Source of the DNA: Setaria digitata | Taxonomy: Eukaryota > Nematoda > Chromadorea > Rhabditida > Setariidae | Assembly: GCA_003640385.1 (NCBI GenBank) | Contig: RCAB01000011.1 | Span: 248,001-312,000, forward strand | Reading direction: 5' to 3' | Length of the DNA: 64,000 nucleotides | In this document: positions 14,101 through 27,287 of the stretch, one piece after another | Layout: every line of letters starts with the position of its first letter | Numbering within the stretch: the stretch's first letter is position 1 | Position numbers and translations under genes: made by a program | Notes under the pieces: model-generated | The model's database searches: none | Told to the model about the DNA's origin: nothing | Seen by the model: the letters and a program-made list of their open reading frames with translations, nothing else

Positions 14101-15689
14101 GAGTGAAATGTTAATTTATGTCCTACTGTGCTCTTTATTTGAAAAATGGACAAATCAATGGTTTGATTACAATCATTATTTTGAAGCAGTTGCTTTTAAT
14201 TAATCGGCTTACAATGTTTGCAGTGTTTTTCTTTCACTAAACATCAAAAAACACACCTTTTATTCTTTTTCATATATTAGTTCTCAAATTAGGTACTGTG
14301 TCATCATTTAAACATTCAGGCCATTTTAATTTGTCAGTCTTCAACCATCTCGCAATGTATCCAGAGAATTTCCTTGCGCAATCTGTCAATGATAGAATAG
14401 GGGGAAAAAATGTAGAGAGGACTATGAGAGAAATATACAGCCTTGATGAATGGGTGTATTAGCTTTGTTAATTGGCTCAAAAATTTTCTAGCTTCTTATT
14501 AAGAGTATGCTAAGATTCAAGAATCCGTCAGTCAACAACGATCACTGCAGAAAAGTGAAAAGACAAGTGAAAATTTTCTTAAAAAACAATGACGTTTCCA
14601 TAAACAACCAAATAATTTCGAAGATGCTAAGTGAAAAGTTGATAAGTCACGTTGTCTTGTTTCTCCGAAATTTTATTTTCTGGAAGAAAAATTTATTTTT
14701 TTATTTTCGTAGAAACTTTCACCATTAACTGCTTGTTGTTATTGCTTTAAAGCATTTTAATAATACAAAAAGAAATTATGAAATTTCTTAGTGAGATCAA
14801 GTAAACTTAGAAGAACGAATTGTAAGTACAACCTATCGAATATATAAGGAATGAGAAACAGAAACAGAATGGGACATACTTGCCTGAAAAATAAGGATAA
14901 CTAATCTAATTTCAAGTCACGAGGAGAGCAAAACAATATGGAAAAACAACGATCTGAAAATGCAAGTTACAAAAAAATGCAGATTTCAGAACTTTTGTGC
15001 GGAATTACAAATTTCATCTACCTTGAGTAGAATATTTCAAAAAGGATTATCTTCCTTTTCTCCATTGTTTTGACCTGATGCTATTGAGATGAGATTTCAG
15101 ACATTTCAGACCCTAAAGTAAACTATTTTAGAACTTTCCAACTCAAGTAAAGTAATTTTTCTAGTTAATCAGAACTTTCTAAAATGCAAAACCTCCAGCT
15201 CGCTTGCAGTTTTAAGCGACCGTTTCAACAGTGCAATTAGTCTCGCATCGCACAGGTAAAGTTAAGCAGGTTCTTTTAATGTGAAATAGTTAATAACTGT
15301 GTCACTGAATTCATTATTTAAATTATATCTGTTCTCCAATCGATCCAGGAAATGTCCCTCCATGTGATGTCAGAAATGAATTTCGTAGATAACGAATGAA
15401 ATACAATATCATAATTAATATAACCTTACAAGTGAGGAGCAAGAACTAAATCTGAAAAAGAAATTAATGTAATAAAAAACACTTAAAAATTCATCTCATT
15501 TGCTAATGTTAAGGAAAAAGTCACAGCAGAGGAGATTTTCTTTCGCAACACATATTCCATGAACAAATAAATTTCTTTGCTTCAATCAATTAATTCTATG
15601 TTCTTCCCAAATATGCTTTTGGCTTATTTTAGGGCAAACGAATTAGATATCCATTTACTTATTTATATTTTCCTCGCCGACAAGGATTG

Positions 15690-15740
15690 CAGGAGACTAC
15701 TATTAAAAAATCATTACAGAAGACTACCATTAAAAATCAT
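15690..15740. repeat. Imperfect tandem repeat, about 25 bp, two copies
   Basis: The bases at 15690-15714 and 15717-15740 match with a few substitutions and one A-run length change. It lies in non-coding DNA, probably a long intron. Confidence 0.7.
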
Positions 15741-17582
15741 GATGCCTTAAGTCGTCCGATTATCTAAGTTATTTTGACTATTTAGACCAACATTCACTGC
15801 GCTAAAATCTTATCACGTTTCACGAAAATTTTCAAAAATCATCTAGAACATGGTTTTCAAATATTATCGTGAAACTTGATAAGTAAGGACTGAAAGATTC
15901 AAAAACATGTCAACCATCTGGTTCGGAAAATATTTGATTCGATTTCAATTTTAGCAAGTTTAAAATCTGATAAGACTTTAAAACTTTACGAGATCAACTT
16001 TGAATTAAGCATCACTTCTCTTTGTTAGTATGAGATAATCAAAAATTTTTTCAAACGCGAGCAGAATCGTATCTAATTCATATCCTACAGGCTCTAATAA
16101 GTTAGTTGCGCTCAAATTCTCCGAATTTGATTTATCATGCCTAATGGATTTGATTGGGTTTGAAAAATCATGGGCCAATAAATTGGTTTATCCTTTAATT
16201 AATAAATACTTCTAATTCATGTTTTCTGAGAGATGTCCAGAGATGAAATGATCGTTCACGGCTGCAGAGATGTAATGCTTAAGTAGCGAACTATGAATTA
16301 CCAGATTCTCAGTAAATTTTGCTATTGAAATTGAATGGATCAAAGAAAAATGGATCGCGAGAATGATCTTGAAAGAAGATAATAGTCATACAAATAAGAT
16401 ATCAATAGTGATATCTGTTGGAATAAGATTTACTTGATTTGTATCCGAAGTGGGCCTATAGCAAATTAATAAAAGTCTTATGTAAATAAATATCCTTTTT
16501 AAATGCATTTCTTTCTACTTTTAAAAATATTAGTTTCTTTGTATTGAGGATTTCATAAAAAATTTTCTGTCTTTAGAATTTTTTTCTAGAATCTTTCAGT
16601 TTTTTTTCTCTCTTAAACAAGCTTTCAATTTTCAGCAACACGATCAAATAGTAGAAGGAAATTTTTGTGCGATAAACTGAAACTTCTAAACTTTTGAGTT
16701 AGCAGAATTCTTTCCTTTGTGGGAAATAAAGAAAAGTCTAGGACAAAAGAAGCTTGCTGAGGTGCATAGTAAGTCCCCAAATTTCAATTTATATACGTTG
16801 CTTTGAAAACAAACATGCAATCTTACACACCCGATCCTTGAAGTAATCCCTTTTAGGTCCTTATTGACAGTGCTTGAAACGGCATGAAAAAATTTTCTTT
16901 TAAAGGCTCAGCAGACAAAGAGCAATGTGTTAGCCTCATTCTGACTTCTTGGTCTACGCCATTTTCCAGCTCAATTTTAAAGCACTCGTGCAACCTTATT
17001 CTTTTCCAGTTGAGAAAGGTTTCTTTAAAGCATTTTAAGCATTTTCATGACAGCAGTAAATGTTTTTAAAGAAAAATTATCTTTTCCAATCCTCTTTCCT
17101 TCACTGAACATGAAGTCCCTAAAGAATGATAAATAGCAATAAAATTTGCATTTATGAAAATTAAAACGTCAATTTATGAACATTGATTTACAGGCACCAC
17201 TCTAAAACTGCATTTAAATTAAGTTCAATTTGAAAGCATAGGCCGTTAATTCCATCTTCTCAATATGACTCGAAAACATATTACATGTATCTTAAGAAAA
17301 ATGATTTTAACTTCTGCTGATCTTTTGCAGTTCAATAATTTTAAAACGTTTAACGACATTTTAGATTTGTATGAATCTTATTAAATAATTGAAATTAATT
17401 AACCAGAAAGAGAAGTTTAGAAAAAAAAAGAAGGCATTGAGAAGCAGGAGACCGAATTATTTCCTCTTCCAGTAAGCGGTAATTTTGGTTGAGAAATCCC
17501 AAGCAACCCAATAAACTAAAAGAAAAGTTTTTCGTACTCGATCCTTTTTATCAAAAAAAGAGTTGCTTCTAAAATAAATTAC

Positions 17583-18315
17583 CTTTCTCATCATCGAATT
17601 CGTGCAAGCTGTCATCATCTAGGTTGTAAAAGCTACTGTGCCGACGTTCTTCCATGCTTCCTGCCATTCCAAGCCCGATTTGTTGCAACGAATCGATGGA
17701 TGGCAGCGTAGCCGATGTCGGAGTATTATAAGCATCTGAGGAAATAGATGTTCCATACATATGTGCGGAACTTTTTGGTCGATTCAGCCGGGAACGTCGG
17801 GATTTGTGCCGTAAAATCGGAGTTACTGACGTGCTAGCCATAGTAGCATCACTTCCAGAACAGCTTGCTTCACCTTCCGAATCTTCACGTTTGGCGTGTT
17901 GCGAACATGGAACACTTCCATCTCGAAGTCCCGTGCCACTAATAACGCTTTTAACAGATCGCACCGAAAATATTTTATTTTTACCGACGGCGGCCTTTAC
18001 TTCTTTTTCCTTTGGCAACGGATCTGAAGAACTACTGGCTTCTAATGAGAAACACGTCTCACTAGCATATTTACGCAACTGCTTGTGAGCTAATGTTTTA
18101 GCTAATGGTGTGCGATTAGTTGCTGCAGCAAGTGGTCGAGACTGTAATGGTTCGACACATTTTTCCGGATTCAGAAAAGGCATGTGAATTGTCCGGGAAA
18201 CAAATGGCACTACTTCATTGCTACAGTCCTCACCGGCAGAAGTGTTTTTTAACGACCGAGAACGAGTCCTTGTTTCCGGTAGCAATTTCTTTTCGTCAGT
18301 CGCAGTTGTAGACAT
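17583..18315 (-). CDS. Long Ser-rich leader exon, probable alternative first exon of the SLC4A11-like gene
   Basis: An open reading frame starts at an ATG at 18315 and runs 244 codons to a donor (GAGAAAG|GTAATT) at 17583, ending in phase 1. The protein is hydrophilic and rich in Ser, Arg, Lys and Thr, with basic stretches (KSRRSRLNRPKSSAH) and a final acidic segment (LDDDSLHEFDDEK). It has no membrane segment or recognised domain. No convincing splice acceptor lies just before the ATG, so it reads as a first coding exon. Its phase and orientation fit the acceptor at 4411, as for the leader at 6340-7195. I infer that it is an alternative cytoplasmic N-terminus of the same transporter. It could instead belong to a separate gene. 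The coding nature is more certain than the linkage. Confidence 0.65.
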
Positions 18316-19079
18316 TGTACAAAATTAATTTTCGTATATTCTCAGATTACAGGAGCAACAGCAAACCATGTTACAGAATAGGCGCAAATCTGCTCATACA
18401 CAAATAAAATTCTTTCGAATCACTTTTTCCATTTTTCACTGAAACTGTAAATATGTACTTCAGGATTTGAATTAGAAAAAGTATAATTGTAACGTTAAAT
18501 GAAATTTATCATTTTCAGGAAAACAAACAGCTTTCACATAATTCTAGAATCCGGAATTTAAAACGTTTGCTAGTCGCAGTAGAAAAGTTACAAAATCTCC
18601 AGAACAATAAATAAAGAAATGGGGATATGAGAGTGGAACAGACATACGATTTCGATAAATTTTTTGAACTAAGAAGTAGAGGGGATAATAAATTCTTGTT
18701 TTCAATTAATTCTCAGTTGGAATGTCTCTAAAAAACCTATAAAACTGGGATTGTCTCAACATGCAGCCATAAATAGATGTGCCCGCTGATCAACAATCCA
18801 AAATAAGTAAACAAGAATTGAGCTTAATGGTTCTAAGAAGCGTACTGAGGAGAAGTTCTGCATGGAACTAACTAGCAGATTGTTCAACACATCAAGAGGA
18901 TGTGCCAATTGACATGTGAATTGCGATGGGTGGGTGTGCTTTACACCCTGCACAGAAGCTCAATGAATTCGTCATTACTTATGTCAAGAAACAATTGTAA
19001 ATCAGATTTTTTACGACTGCTATTTGCTAATTTTCTTGACTGAGAATTCATTAGGAGCAGTTTAAAAAAATCAGCTATT

Positions 19080-19141
19080 TGAAAGTGGTAGTGATAATGA
19101 TAGTGGGTCAGCCATTGAAAGTGATAGTGATAGTGAGTCGG
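19080..19141. repeat. Low-complexity AGTGAT repeat encoding an acidic Ser/Asp run on the plus strand
   Basis: Imperfect hexamer-like units of AGTGAT fill this stretch. In one plus-strand frame it reads ESGSDNDSGSAIESDSDSES before stopping at an in-frame TAA near 19170. No start codon or convincing splice sites surround it. It could be a microsatellite or a remnant of an acidic exon. Confidence 0.55.
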
Positions 19142-22100
19142 TAATCTTCTCGCTCTTCCCCTCAAGATAAGACACAACTTAATCATTCTCGAGTAATACC
19201 TATTTCTCGACAAATAAAATCGTCACTACATTTGCAAATTCATTCCCGACGAGCAGCAACAACAATTAAATGATCTGATATCCCATTGCTCTCATAAATA
19301 TTAAATCTTAACCTTAACCTAACACTTAAAACAATTTGCAGATTTTGTAGCTTGGCGAATGATATTAAATGTGGATTATTTAAAAAAATCAATACCTTCA
19401 TAACTAATGTTTATAGAGTAGTTTGAAAATTTTAGTTTTAAAAGGTTTAAATTTAAGAAGTTGTGTATTTTTTTCATTAACCTGAGTATCATTTACAAGA
19501 AGTGGAAATATTTTAAGGAGGAATTTTGACGGGGGAAATATTTCACTGTTAGAGATTATTCATCATTACATTTCAAAAATAAGTAAAATTTTAGAAGAAA
19601 TGCTCAACTGCCTTTGATCAGAGATAGAATGGATGGAGATGCTTGAATAGAGGAATGAAATGGCCAAAGCATAAGAAAAGTGTCTTGCCAATGAAAAATC
19701 GAAAATGAGTGGCATAAATGTGTGTCCTTTGTTTTCTGCAAATTTAAAATAAATGCACTTTTCCGCTTTTAATGAATAAAAATGTTAAGTAGTGTAGTTT
19801 GGTCCACTAAGTTCAGGAATTTTCTTTATTTTGATTTCAAAAATAAAATATCAAATTAGACTTCCAATAATTCGAACTTTTATTTGCCAATTTTCTATCA
19901 TACCAAGTTTATTAATGAAATGATTACAAAGAAGAGTGAAAAATAATAATAGCTAATTAGATAAAGTTGAATCAAAAACGAAGCAGGATGAAAAGAATTT
20001 TGTTTTCTTCTTATTTTTGTACTTTTATAATCCGAGAATGGGTTGAAATAGCAGAGAAGAGGATGAAAATTCAAGATAGAGATTAACGAAATATGAAAAT
20101 TGTTCAGATCATTTGAGAATGTAGTGCAGCCGATGGGAATTCAACTAATTGCTTTGAAAAGCTCAGAATTAGAGTAAAGTCGGAAAGAACGAAACATCAT
20201 TTGAGAGGAAAAATTACACAACTTGGAACACTGAATAATTTTTTTTTCTATTTTTCTTGAATGGTGATAAAGACAGTTATTTATAAAGACAGTGATAAGA
20301 GCTGAAATAAGTAAAACTTTCACTTGAAAATATGGTATTCAAGGTGAGCGACAGGTGATCGAAGAGAAAAAAGACATGAACTGATCAGAATATCTGGGCT
20401 CCATTTATACACATTTTTTCAATCCTTTGCCATTGCTTTTCAAAATTACTTATCTACAAAGCAGATTTCCTGAGAACTAATTGAAAAGTTTTTACACTCG
20501 AAATCTTTTCGACAATTCAAATCTGTTTCCCGATTTTTCAAATGGAATATTTTAAATCGCTGATAAATTGAGATTGAAAAACAAATGCTTGTGATTAAAT
20601 CTGAATGTACAAAAGAATAGGAAGTATGCAAGAGATAGCATTATTAAATAATGATTTTAATTAGAACTGTAAGGACGGAAATGAATGAATCAAAATATTG
20701 TTCCGATCATATTCGACTTTCTGATTATGCAAAGTTTTTTTTTTAAGGTAGTTTAACTGCTAATCCCGTGGTCGATTTTGAGAATTTATGTAAAAATTTG
20801 TAAAACAGTATTATGCTTAATTACAAATATACCCTCTAAGTTCACTTAATTTCAATAAAAAATGTGAGTACAAGTAATGAGGAACATTTCTTTCTGTATT
20901 GTAAAGTGACGTCGAGTGATGAAACTTTAAAAGATTAAACAGGAAAATTGAAATCAGTATACTGGAAATGTTTTTTAAAGGATTAGATGAGAGTAAGGCT
21001 GTTAATAGATCTATCATTCTTGTACACGAATATAACTCTTTCGGTTCCATCAATAGCATTAACAACGCGGCTGTTAATACATATCTTATCCTCATCCTTC
21101 AAATTTACTGATTATTATAATCTCCTAGAAAATCATATTAAACTAATTAGCAGTTAAAATTACTACTCCAACTGATCAGATTGGTGCAGACGGGGAAAAT
21201 GAAGTATAGAATGGGAAGAGGAAAAAGCGATAAAGAGGTCAGCTCTCTTTCAAGCCTAATGTGATAGCTTACCGTAAGAGAAAAGAGAGACAGTGACAGA
21301 TTACTGATAAAAAGTGAAGACCGAGACCGGTGGAGGGAAGCTTTCCGTCGTTGAGAAACTTTGAGAGTTTCTTTCTCCTTTCTAGAATTTCCCCACTTAA
21401 GTTTATGCAAGTATGGACAGAGGGACTTTTTAAAGCTGTCTAACGTCATTCGTGGCTACGAATCGGAAAAAGAAACGGTAGAGAAAGGAGAGGCCAGAAA
21501 CAGAGAAGTTTCCGTTCTTCCGTCGTCGGCTGCATGAGACATCCAGCATGGAGACGAAATAGTGAACTTCCGGACCTTCCATGTTGTCTATTCAGAAAGA
21601 TTATGCAAGGCTTTTCAGTGCAGTTGTTTTGTGCTAAGCTGAAGATAAGAAGTAGTATTTCTGAACAGCAACTCATTTCATCTAACCTTGACTTCAAACA
21701 GTGCTGCTAAGGAGCTAAAATAATTAGCTTCCGCTTTACCGCTTGCCATTTGCTCAGTTAGCTAGAGTTTTAAGATGGGAGAACTAAGAGGAAACTATCC
21801 TCTTCTTTTTCATTGTCCTTGATTTAAGCGATTTTGGATTTTCAGTTTGAATAACAAATAAATGCTGGAAATGAGAGGGAAAGTCTGGTGACAGGATACA
21901 ATATCATAAAATTTAGAAGTTGTTGTTGCTTTACATAATTCTTGGCAGATCCACTGACTACGGAAAGTCCCAAGAGAGCTTGTGAACTCCGCTCGAAGTC
22001 AGTAGCTCGAAACGATGGCCGTTTGTTTTTGAAAGCAAACAGGTGTTGGACAATCCAAAGCCGAATCCCTACAGTCCTACAGACTCATAGGTTTATTGTT

Positions 22101-25100
22101 AGCGAAGACAGCAATGCCTGATGTCATCAACCACTCTTCCGCGAAGCACTTCAGGGAATCGCGAAGACCTTATCGAAGGAATGAGCTTTCGGGAGTAATG
22201 ATTTAGAAAGAGAGAGCAAATGTATTGTCTTTGGACTACGAAGAAGTTGCAGAAGGGAACTAGTAATGGAATATAACGTTCCCTAACTGCAATCCTCGAC
22301 TAGGAGTGAACTAAATTTAGGAAATCACTAGCAAGAATATAACGCAATTACTATTCAAAAGCTGTATTATTATTTTTATTAATCCTCCAATCTCTACTAG
22401 CTCTGGATCTAATAAGATCAACGCAGGAAATTATTCTGAGTCCGGAAAGTTATAACAACCATAAAGCTTCTTATAGCGAAGGAAAATTCCCATCTCAGTA
22501 ATTTTTTTAGCCCCACTTCGCCATGGTGAATGATGTAAAAGCTGCTATATCCCTAATATCCCTCACGCAAACAAGGGCACTATCTTGCTCTGTCCAGCTA
22601 TATTCGAAGTAAACTATAAGTTAGATTAGTACTCTTCACTTCAGTCTTGTGAACTGATACCATTACGTCTGCCATCTTCTTAATTGTTGGCATGCAACAA
22701 GGCAATTTTTTGAGACGCACAACTTCTAACGACAGTATTAAGCCGATATTGCGAGGGAGATAATCGGTGCTTAGACTGGTAGAAGAATCGAACTGATAGG
22801 AGGGAGTAAGATCGGTGATACCAGATAAAGAGGTGATGGATATGCAACTAACTGTCAGAAACAGATTCCTATTTTTTGGTTGGCAGAAGTATATAAGCAA
22901 ATGAATCAAATATCCTCTCGTTGGCAGACATTGGTGGCGTGACGAAGTAAGGCCAGCAAAGATTTCGATCACCGTATCATACTTGGAGAATCCAAACAAT
23001 TCGAGAAATACTGCACCAATGCTAATGCGATGCATTCGTGATAACGAAGACTTGGAAAAATGGATGAAAAAGAGAAATAGTGTCATCCTTAAGAAGAAAA
23101 GCCGGTAAATGCATCGGGCAAATTAATGAGCTTCATTAAATTTTGAAAGCTAGAGAAAATCTATCGATTTCCTGGAATTATTCGCTTCACAGCATTAAGC
23201 AATTCAAAACCTTCCGTGTCACAGAACGGAATCTAAGATCCTCTACATCATATATTTAATTGTATTTTATTCACATTTAGTTCGGTGTTCTATTTTATAA
23301 CAATTCTCGTTTATTTGCACTTATTTTTCATCAGTACTTGTTAGACAGAGGGAAAACTAAGTAAAAGTAGCAATTGTAATTAAAATGCAAAGTAATCAGA
23401 CCTTTGGAAATTGAACAATCTTATCAGTAGCAGAAATGACGGAAATGAAGCTGGATAAGCAAGTGGGAAACTATATGCTACATCAGTATGAGATAGGCTG
23501 TCAACGAAGATATATTTTTAAAAATGGAACTTCCAACTCCACTCCATCAGTGATTTATTTTCAAATTCAATAAATAATGGATAGTTCTAAAATCACTAGA
23601 CTTATGCGAAATAATGCTGAAGCAATGTTGGATTGGCTTTCAGCGTCATTTCATCGTGCTAATAATTTTGATTGTCGCATTGATAAATCTGTTAGGTGAA
23701 GATCGAAGATAAGCTTAAGCTCCGTTAAGTATAGTGTAAAAATTGTTTAATAACATAAGAATCTTTTTTCACCATCGCAGGAATAACAAATGTTTTTGAG
23801 GACCAATTTCGGCGTGAATAGCAGCATAAATAATAGCATTGACCTTTCTACACATATTGAAAATAGCGAGAGCACGCTTCAACAGTTAATTCAACTTTTT
23901 ATAAGAAATACCAAAATGAAACATTATTTTTTGCTTCTATTAAAGCAGAGAACTTTGTAAAGAATAAAGAAATAAGACTATTCTTCATTCTCCTTCTTCT
24001 TTCCAAATTTTATGATTTTTATTCTCTAAGTTCGGAAAACAATAAATATGTAACAAAAAAGTTCAAGGGTTAAGCCCTAAAGAGTCAATGTGAGTTCTTA
24101 GAAGTTTGGAATGATGTGAGAGTCAATCATGGATGGCAGATATCAATACGATTACTGATAAAAAATATATGCTTAGTGAGAAATTTGAAAACTCAACTAG
24201 TCTATAAAGTTTGGATTTGTCACAGCAAGCAAACAATACAGTATCAGCAGTTTCGGCAATGAATGTCTAATTACGTCAAATTTCCCAAATCAAATTCCTC
24301 TCAACTTTACCTGACTAATTGTTCGTTCTTGTTAAATGAAGGAATGCATATCTAAACCGGTTGAAGAAATTCCCAGTGATATTTGGCTTTTGTCTTTACT
24401 CTTTATCAGGAATATGAATAAATATATGCGACTTTATTATATATCATTTGATAACACTAATTACACCTAAATATTTTTTCTATTATATTGCTAATATACA
24501 AAAGACTTTTCGATCAATTCTTTAGACAATTCTGCATTTAATAACATTAGTGACTGCTCAATTATCAAATATATACTAAAATATTCATGATTTATTACGA
24601 AAAATACTTGTCTATTTCCAGAAAGATGATTTGCATATGTGAGTAATTTGGAAAGAAAAATGAAAATCAAATTTGATGGAGAAGGAAAACAACATGTGTA
24701 AAATTGGTGAGATTTCAGTAAAAGGACTGGTCGTTCATAAAAATCAAAAAGTCTACCAGCTTAAAACTGCAAGAAAGCACTTAGAATCAACTAAAATAAA
24801 TACGCATACATATTAGATGAGATGCTTCCCGTCGTAGCTTTTGCTTCGAAAAATATTTGAAGAGTTTTCATTCCCAAGGGGTGAATAACTCTGGCTGGGT
24901 TTACCAAAAAAGAAATATCGAGCAAGTTTGTGAATGACTTGCAAAAATCCGAAAGCACCAATAGCTCGCCCTTCTGACTTTTTACTTTCAATTCGATCTT
25001 TCTAGCCAAATGTATTCCACATTTAATAGCTTTTTCAGATCCACTAATTATCCGCCTTGAAAATATAAGTATATTAAGTGACCAAACGAATACACGTTTC

Positions 25101-26229
25101 ACATGTACATGCATGCATCTCATCTGTTCCAAACTCCGTCTTGTTTTTAGAAAGATATTGCTCATCTTCACTTATTTTCTCAAAAATTTTTGTCCACAAG
25201 TGGGGATGCAATAACGGTGAAAAATGTTGCAACTCAGCGCTGGGAAGATGAGCGAAAATTAGGTTGTAAAGGGAGTTCAAAATTTAACGATTTTTTTTTT
25301 TCGTTTGGATCACACAGATCGTACAATTCTAAGCCAAATGGTTTGGTTGATCACCAGTACCCAACCACAAGTGTTTTAGCCCGTTCCAATTCGTCAGAAA
25401 TAAAATTCATTTTCCTGTAATTTATAGAAGATCCCAACCAAATACAGAAATCAGACAAACTGATAACGATCGATTGACAACTTCGATGCAGCACGTCAAA
25501 AAATAGCAATTTGCATTAAGTACTATGCTGAATTTTTCCTTTCAAACAGTGATGGCACTTCAACTCAGCTATAAGTAACAAACAAAACATTCCCGTCAGT
25601 GATCCATCTTTTGATATTTCAAATTCTTGAATGAGTTATCATCTGGTATCACAGCTGGCCCTCAAAAGCAAGTCTCTCTTTTTGCGAATTTATCACTACA
25701 ACTTTCCATATATTGTTACCTCGAGACCTGTTTAAACGACATTCAGCGTTTTTCATCTCCAGTATTATCCACTCGATATCTCAATCAGAAGTAGCTCAAC
25801 CTTTTGTGCCTGCAGTTTTAAAGTTAAGTTCAAATTTAGCAGTGAGCAAGAGTGAAATATTTCTAACAGCTTAATTTTACGTTTCACTGAAGGACTGTAT
25901 GTTTTCAGTTCCCAGAAAACTTATTAGTTCTATCTTAATGTGAATGTGAGTAGCCTGAACCACTTCTCTCGAATTTATGTTAACAGCACAGGATATTCCC
26001 CCCCCCCATAATCTACATTAGGTTGTCAAACTAGGCACTAACTTGTACTAGTTTGACTAGAAAAAGCATATGAAGGATTGTTTAACGAACAAAGTAAATC
26101 GGATCGAATGATAAATATTTGCGAAGGGTTTAAGTGGATGAAGCTGGCAAGAGGCCTGTCAATGATCGCTTGATTGATTTGTTTGTTTTTCAATATAAAA
26201 GTGGTGATAGCCCAAGGATAGTGTAACTG

Positions 26230-26493
26230 TCAAAAAAATGATGCTTCAGAGAGAACGAATGGATCGCTGTTAAGATAACAATTTGCTGTAAATGCAATCC
26301 ATCCATTCCTTCTGCTATTCCAAAAGGGATCAAAGTAGTCGGATACGGATGAGAGTGAGATTCTTTCTTCCCACAGCTTCTGAATACTAAGATCAAGTAC
26401 TCCGTCATCGCCAGCTTCTAGTGAAGATATATCAACGTAAAAAGAGCAGTGCTTTCGCAACAACGAATATAGTGTTACAGTTGAGATGCGCAA
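26230..26493 (-). CDS. Possible minus-strand exon or small ORF, unrecognised
   Basis: An 87-codon open frame on the minus strand contains a protein-like acidic section (SLEAGDDGVLDLSIQKLWEE, then SVSDYFDPFWNSRR). A possible acceptor (CTTCACTAG) near the middle would open the coding part in phase 1, as in neighbouring minus-strand exons of the transporter gene. No good matching donor is visible. It might be an additional leader exon of the SLC4A11-like gene, a decayed exon, or chance. VLDLS resembles short co-repressor docking motifs, but that alone says little. Confidence 0.2.
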   Translation of the reverse strand: MRISTVTLYSLLRKHCSFYVDISSLEAGDDGVLDLSIQKLWEERISLSSVSDYFDPFWNSRRNGWIAFTANCYLNSDPFVLSEASFF

Positions 26494-27116
26494 TTTGATT
26501 CAAAATTGGACAGAACATTAGAGCCAGAGAAAGTTTGTATGGGTTAATAAAACTTCGAAGATTCAGTCATCAAGCAAAATATTGTTTTTTACTTCAAACA
26601 GTTTTGAAAAATAAAAGTGTCGCTTGATTGGAAACATTTTGATGATGAATTAGTTGCAGACTTGAACGAAGTAATAGCCATCTCTGTGAGAAAAATCTAT
26701 TAAGGAGGTTAAACAAATCGGGAAGAAAGTGAACAAGCAAGCATATGAGGGAACAAATCAATCTCTTCTTTAATGAAAAGTAAATTAAGTCTAAAGAAGA
26801 AAGTTGAAAGAAAGGACATATCTTCGGGCTTCTTTTTTGTTTTTGAATAATTTAAAAGGTGTCACTTATGACTTTTAAAGTAGGGTGCAAAAAAAAATAC
26901 TTAAAATTCAATTAGAACTTTCCAGCAAAGGAATGAAAATTCAAAGAAGTCAGCTTCACTTTCCTATAACCTGAAAACGTATTTTAAATGCAAATAAATC
27001 AGAATTAGTGAAACTATTCTTCTGAAACTAAATTTTTTTGGGGTTTAAAAGTCCGAGAACTACTAAAAAACAAAACATAAAAACAAAAAAACAAACTTAA
27101 AAAAGTAAACACAAAC

Positions 27117-27287
27117 CGATGACTTTGGACTCAATGAAATCATTTGGAAAATTCGTATCTCCCATGCACGATTCTAAGTCAGATTGCATACTACCAATTG
27201 AGGAACTAGATCGACCACACCGCAGAGACTGCGGTACCTGGAGATAGTTTTGCAGAAACGGTCCGTGATGTCCCAGTGATAATGCAT
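27117..27287 (-). CDS. Internal coding exon, phase 1 to phase 1, probable N-terminal exon of the SLC4A11-like gene
   Basis: This exon is bounded by a good acceptor (TTTTCCAG|AT) and by the donor ATCG|GTTTGT. It has 171 nt, enters and leaves in phase 1, and encodes 56 full codons with Ser-rich and acidic segments (CGRSSSSIGSMQSDLESC). There is no membrane segment and no known domain. Its phase allows it to follow the exon at 29304-29498. It could then splice to the shared acceptor at 4411, skipping the ATG-starting leader exons. The match of phase and strand supports, but does not prove, membership of the same gene. An ATG in the same frame lies upstream of the acceptor, but the splice reading seems better. 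Confidence 0.5.

Larger units (their letters stand above)
7196..17582. other. Non-coding DNA, probable long intron or promoter region
   Basis: I see no supported gene. The region holds the triple palindrome near 7755, the direct repeat at 11088 and the repeat at 15690. A minus-strand 72-codon frame at 13822-13604 and a plus-strand 69-codon frame at 13084-13293 are lysine-rich and unrecognised. If the leader exon at 17583-18315 joins the transporter, this is its intron plus the promoter of the 7195 leader. Confidence 0.45.
18316..27116. other. Non-coding DNA with a G+C-richer central block
   Basis: No confident gene is visible. The part at about 21150-23240 is richer in G+C and has a 162-codon minus-strand open frame (23086-22598), but I recognise no family. 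Short minus-strand frames near 24800-25280 include a Cys-rich bit (HACTCETCIRL) without partners. The AGTGAT repeat at 19080 and a nine-C run near 26000 also lie here. Confidence 0.4.

Noticed and set aside
18756..19213. A possible piggyBac-like or other transposase remnant, suggested by the acidic Ser/Asp run
   Set aside because: No catalytic motif, terminal inverted repeats or target duplication could be read. The acidic run is explained by a simple repeat.
22598..23086. A 162-codon minus-strand open frame
   Set aside because: It has no recognised motif, no splice context and mixed hydrophobic wording. It lies in a composition-shifted block where long chance frames are more likely.
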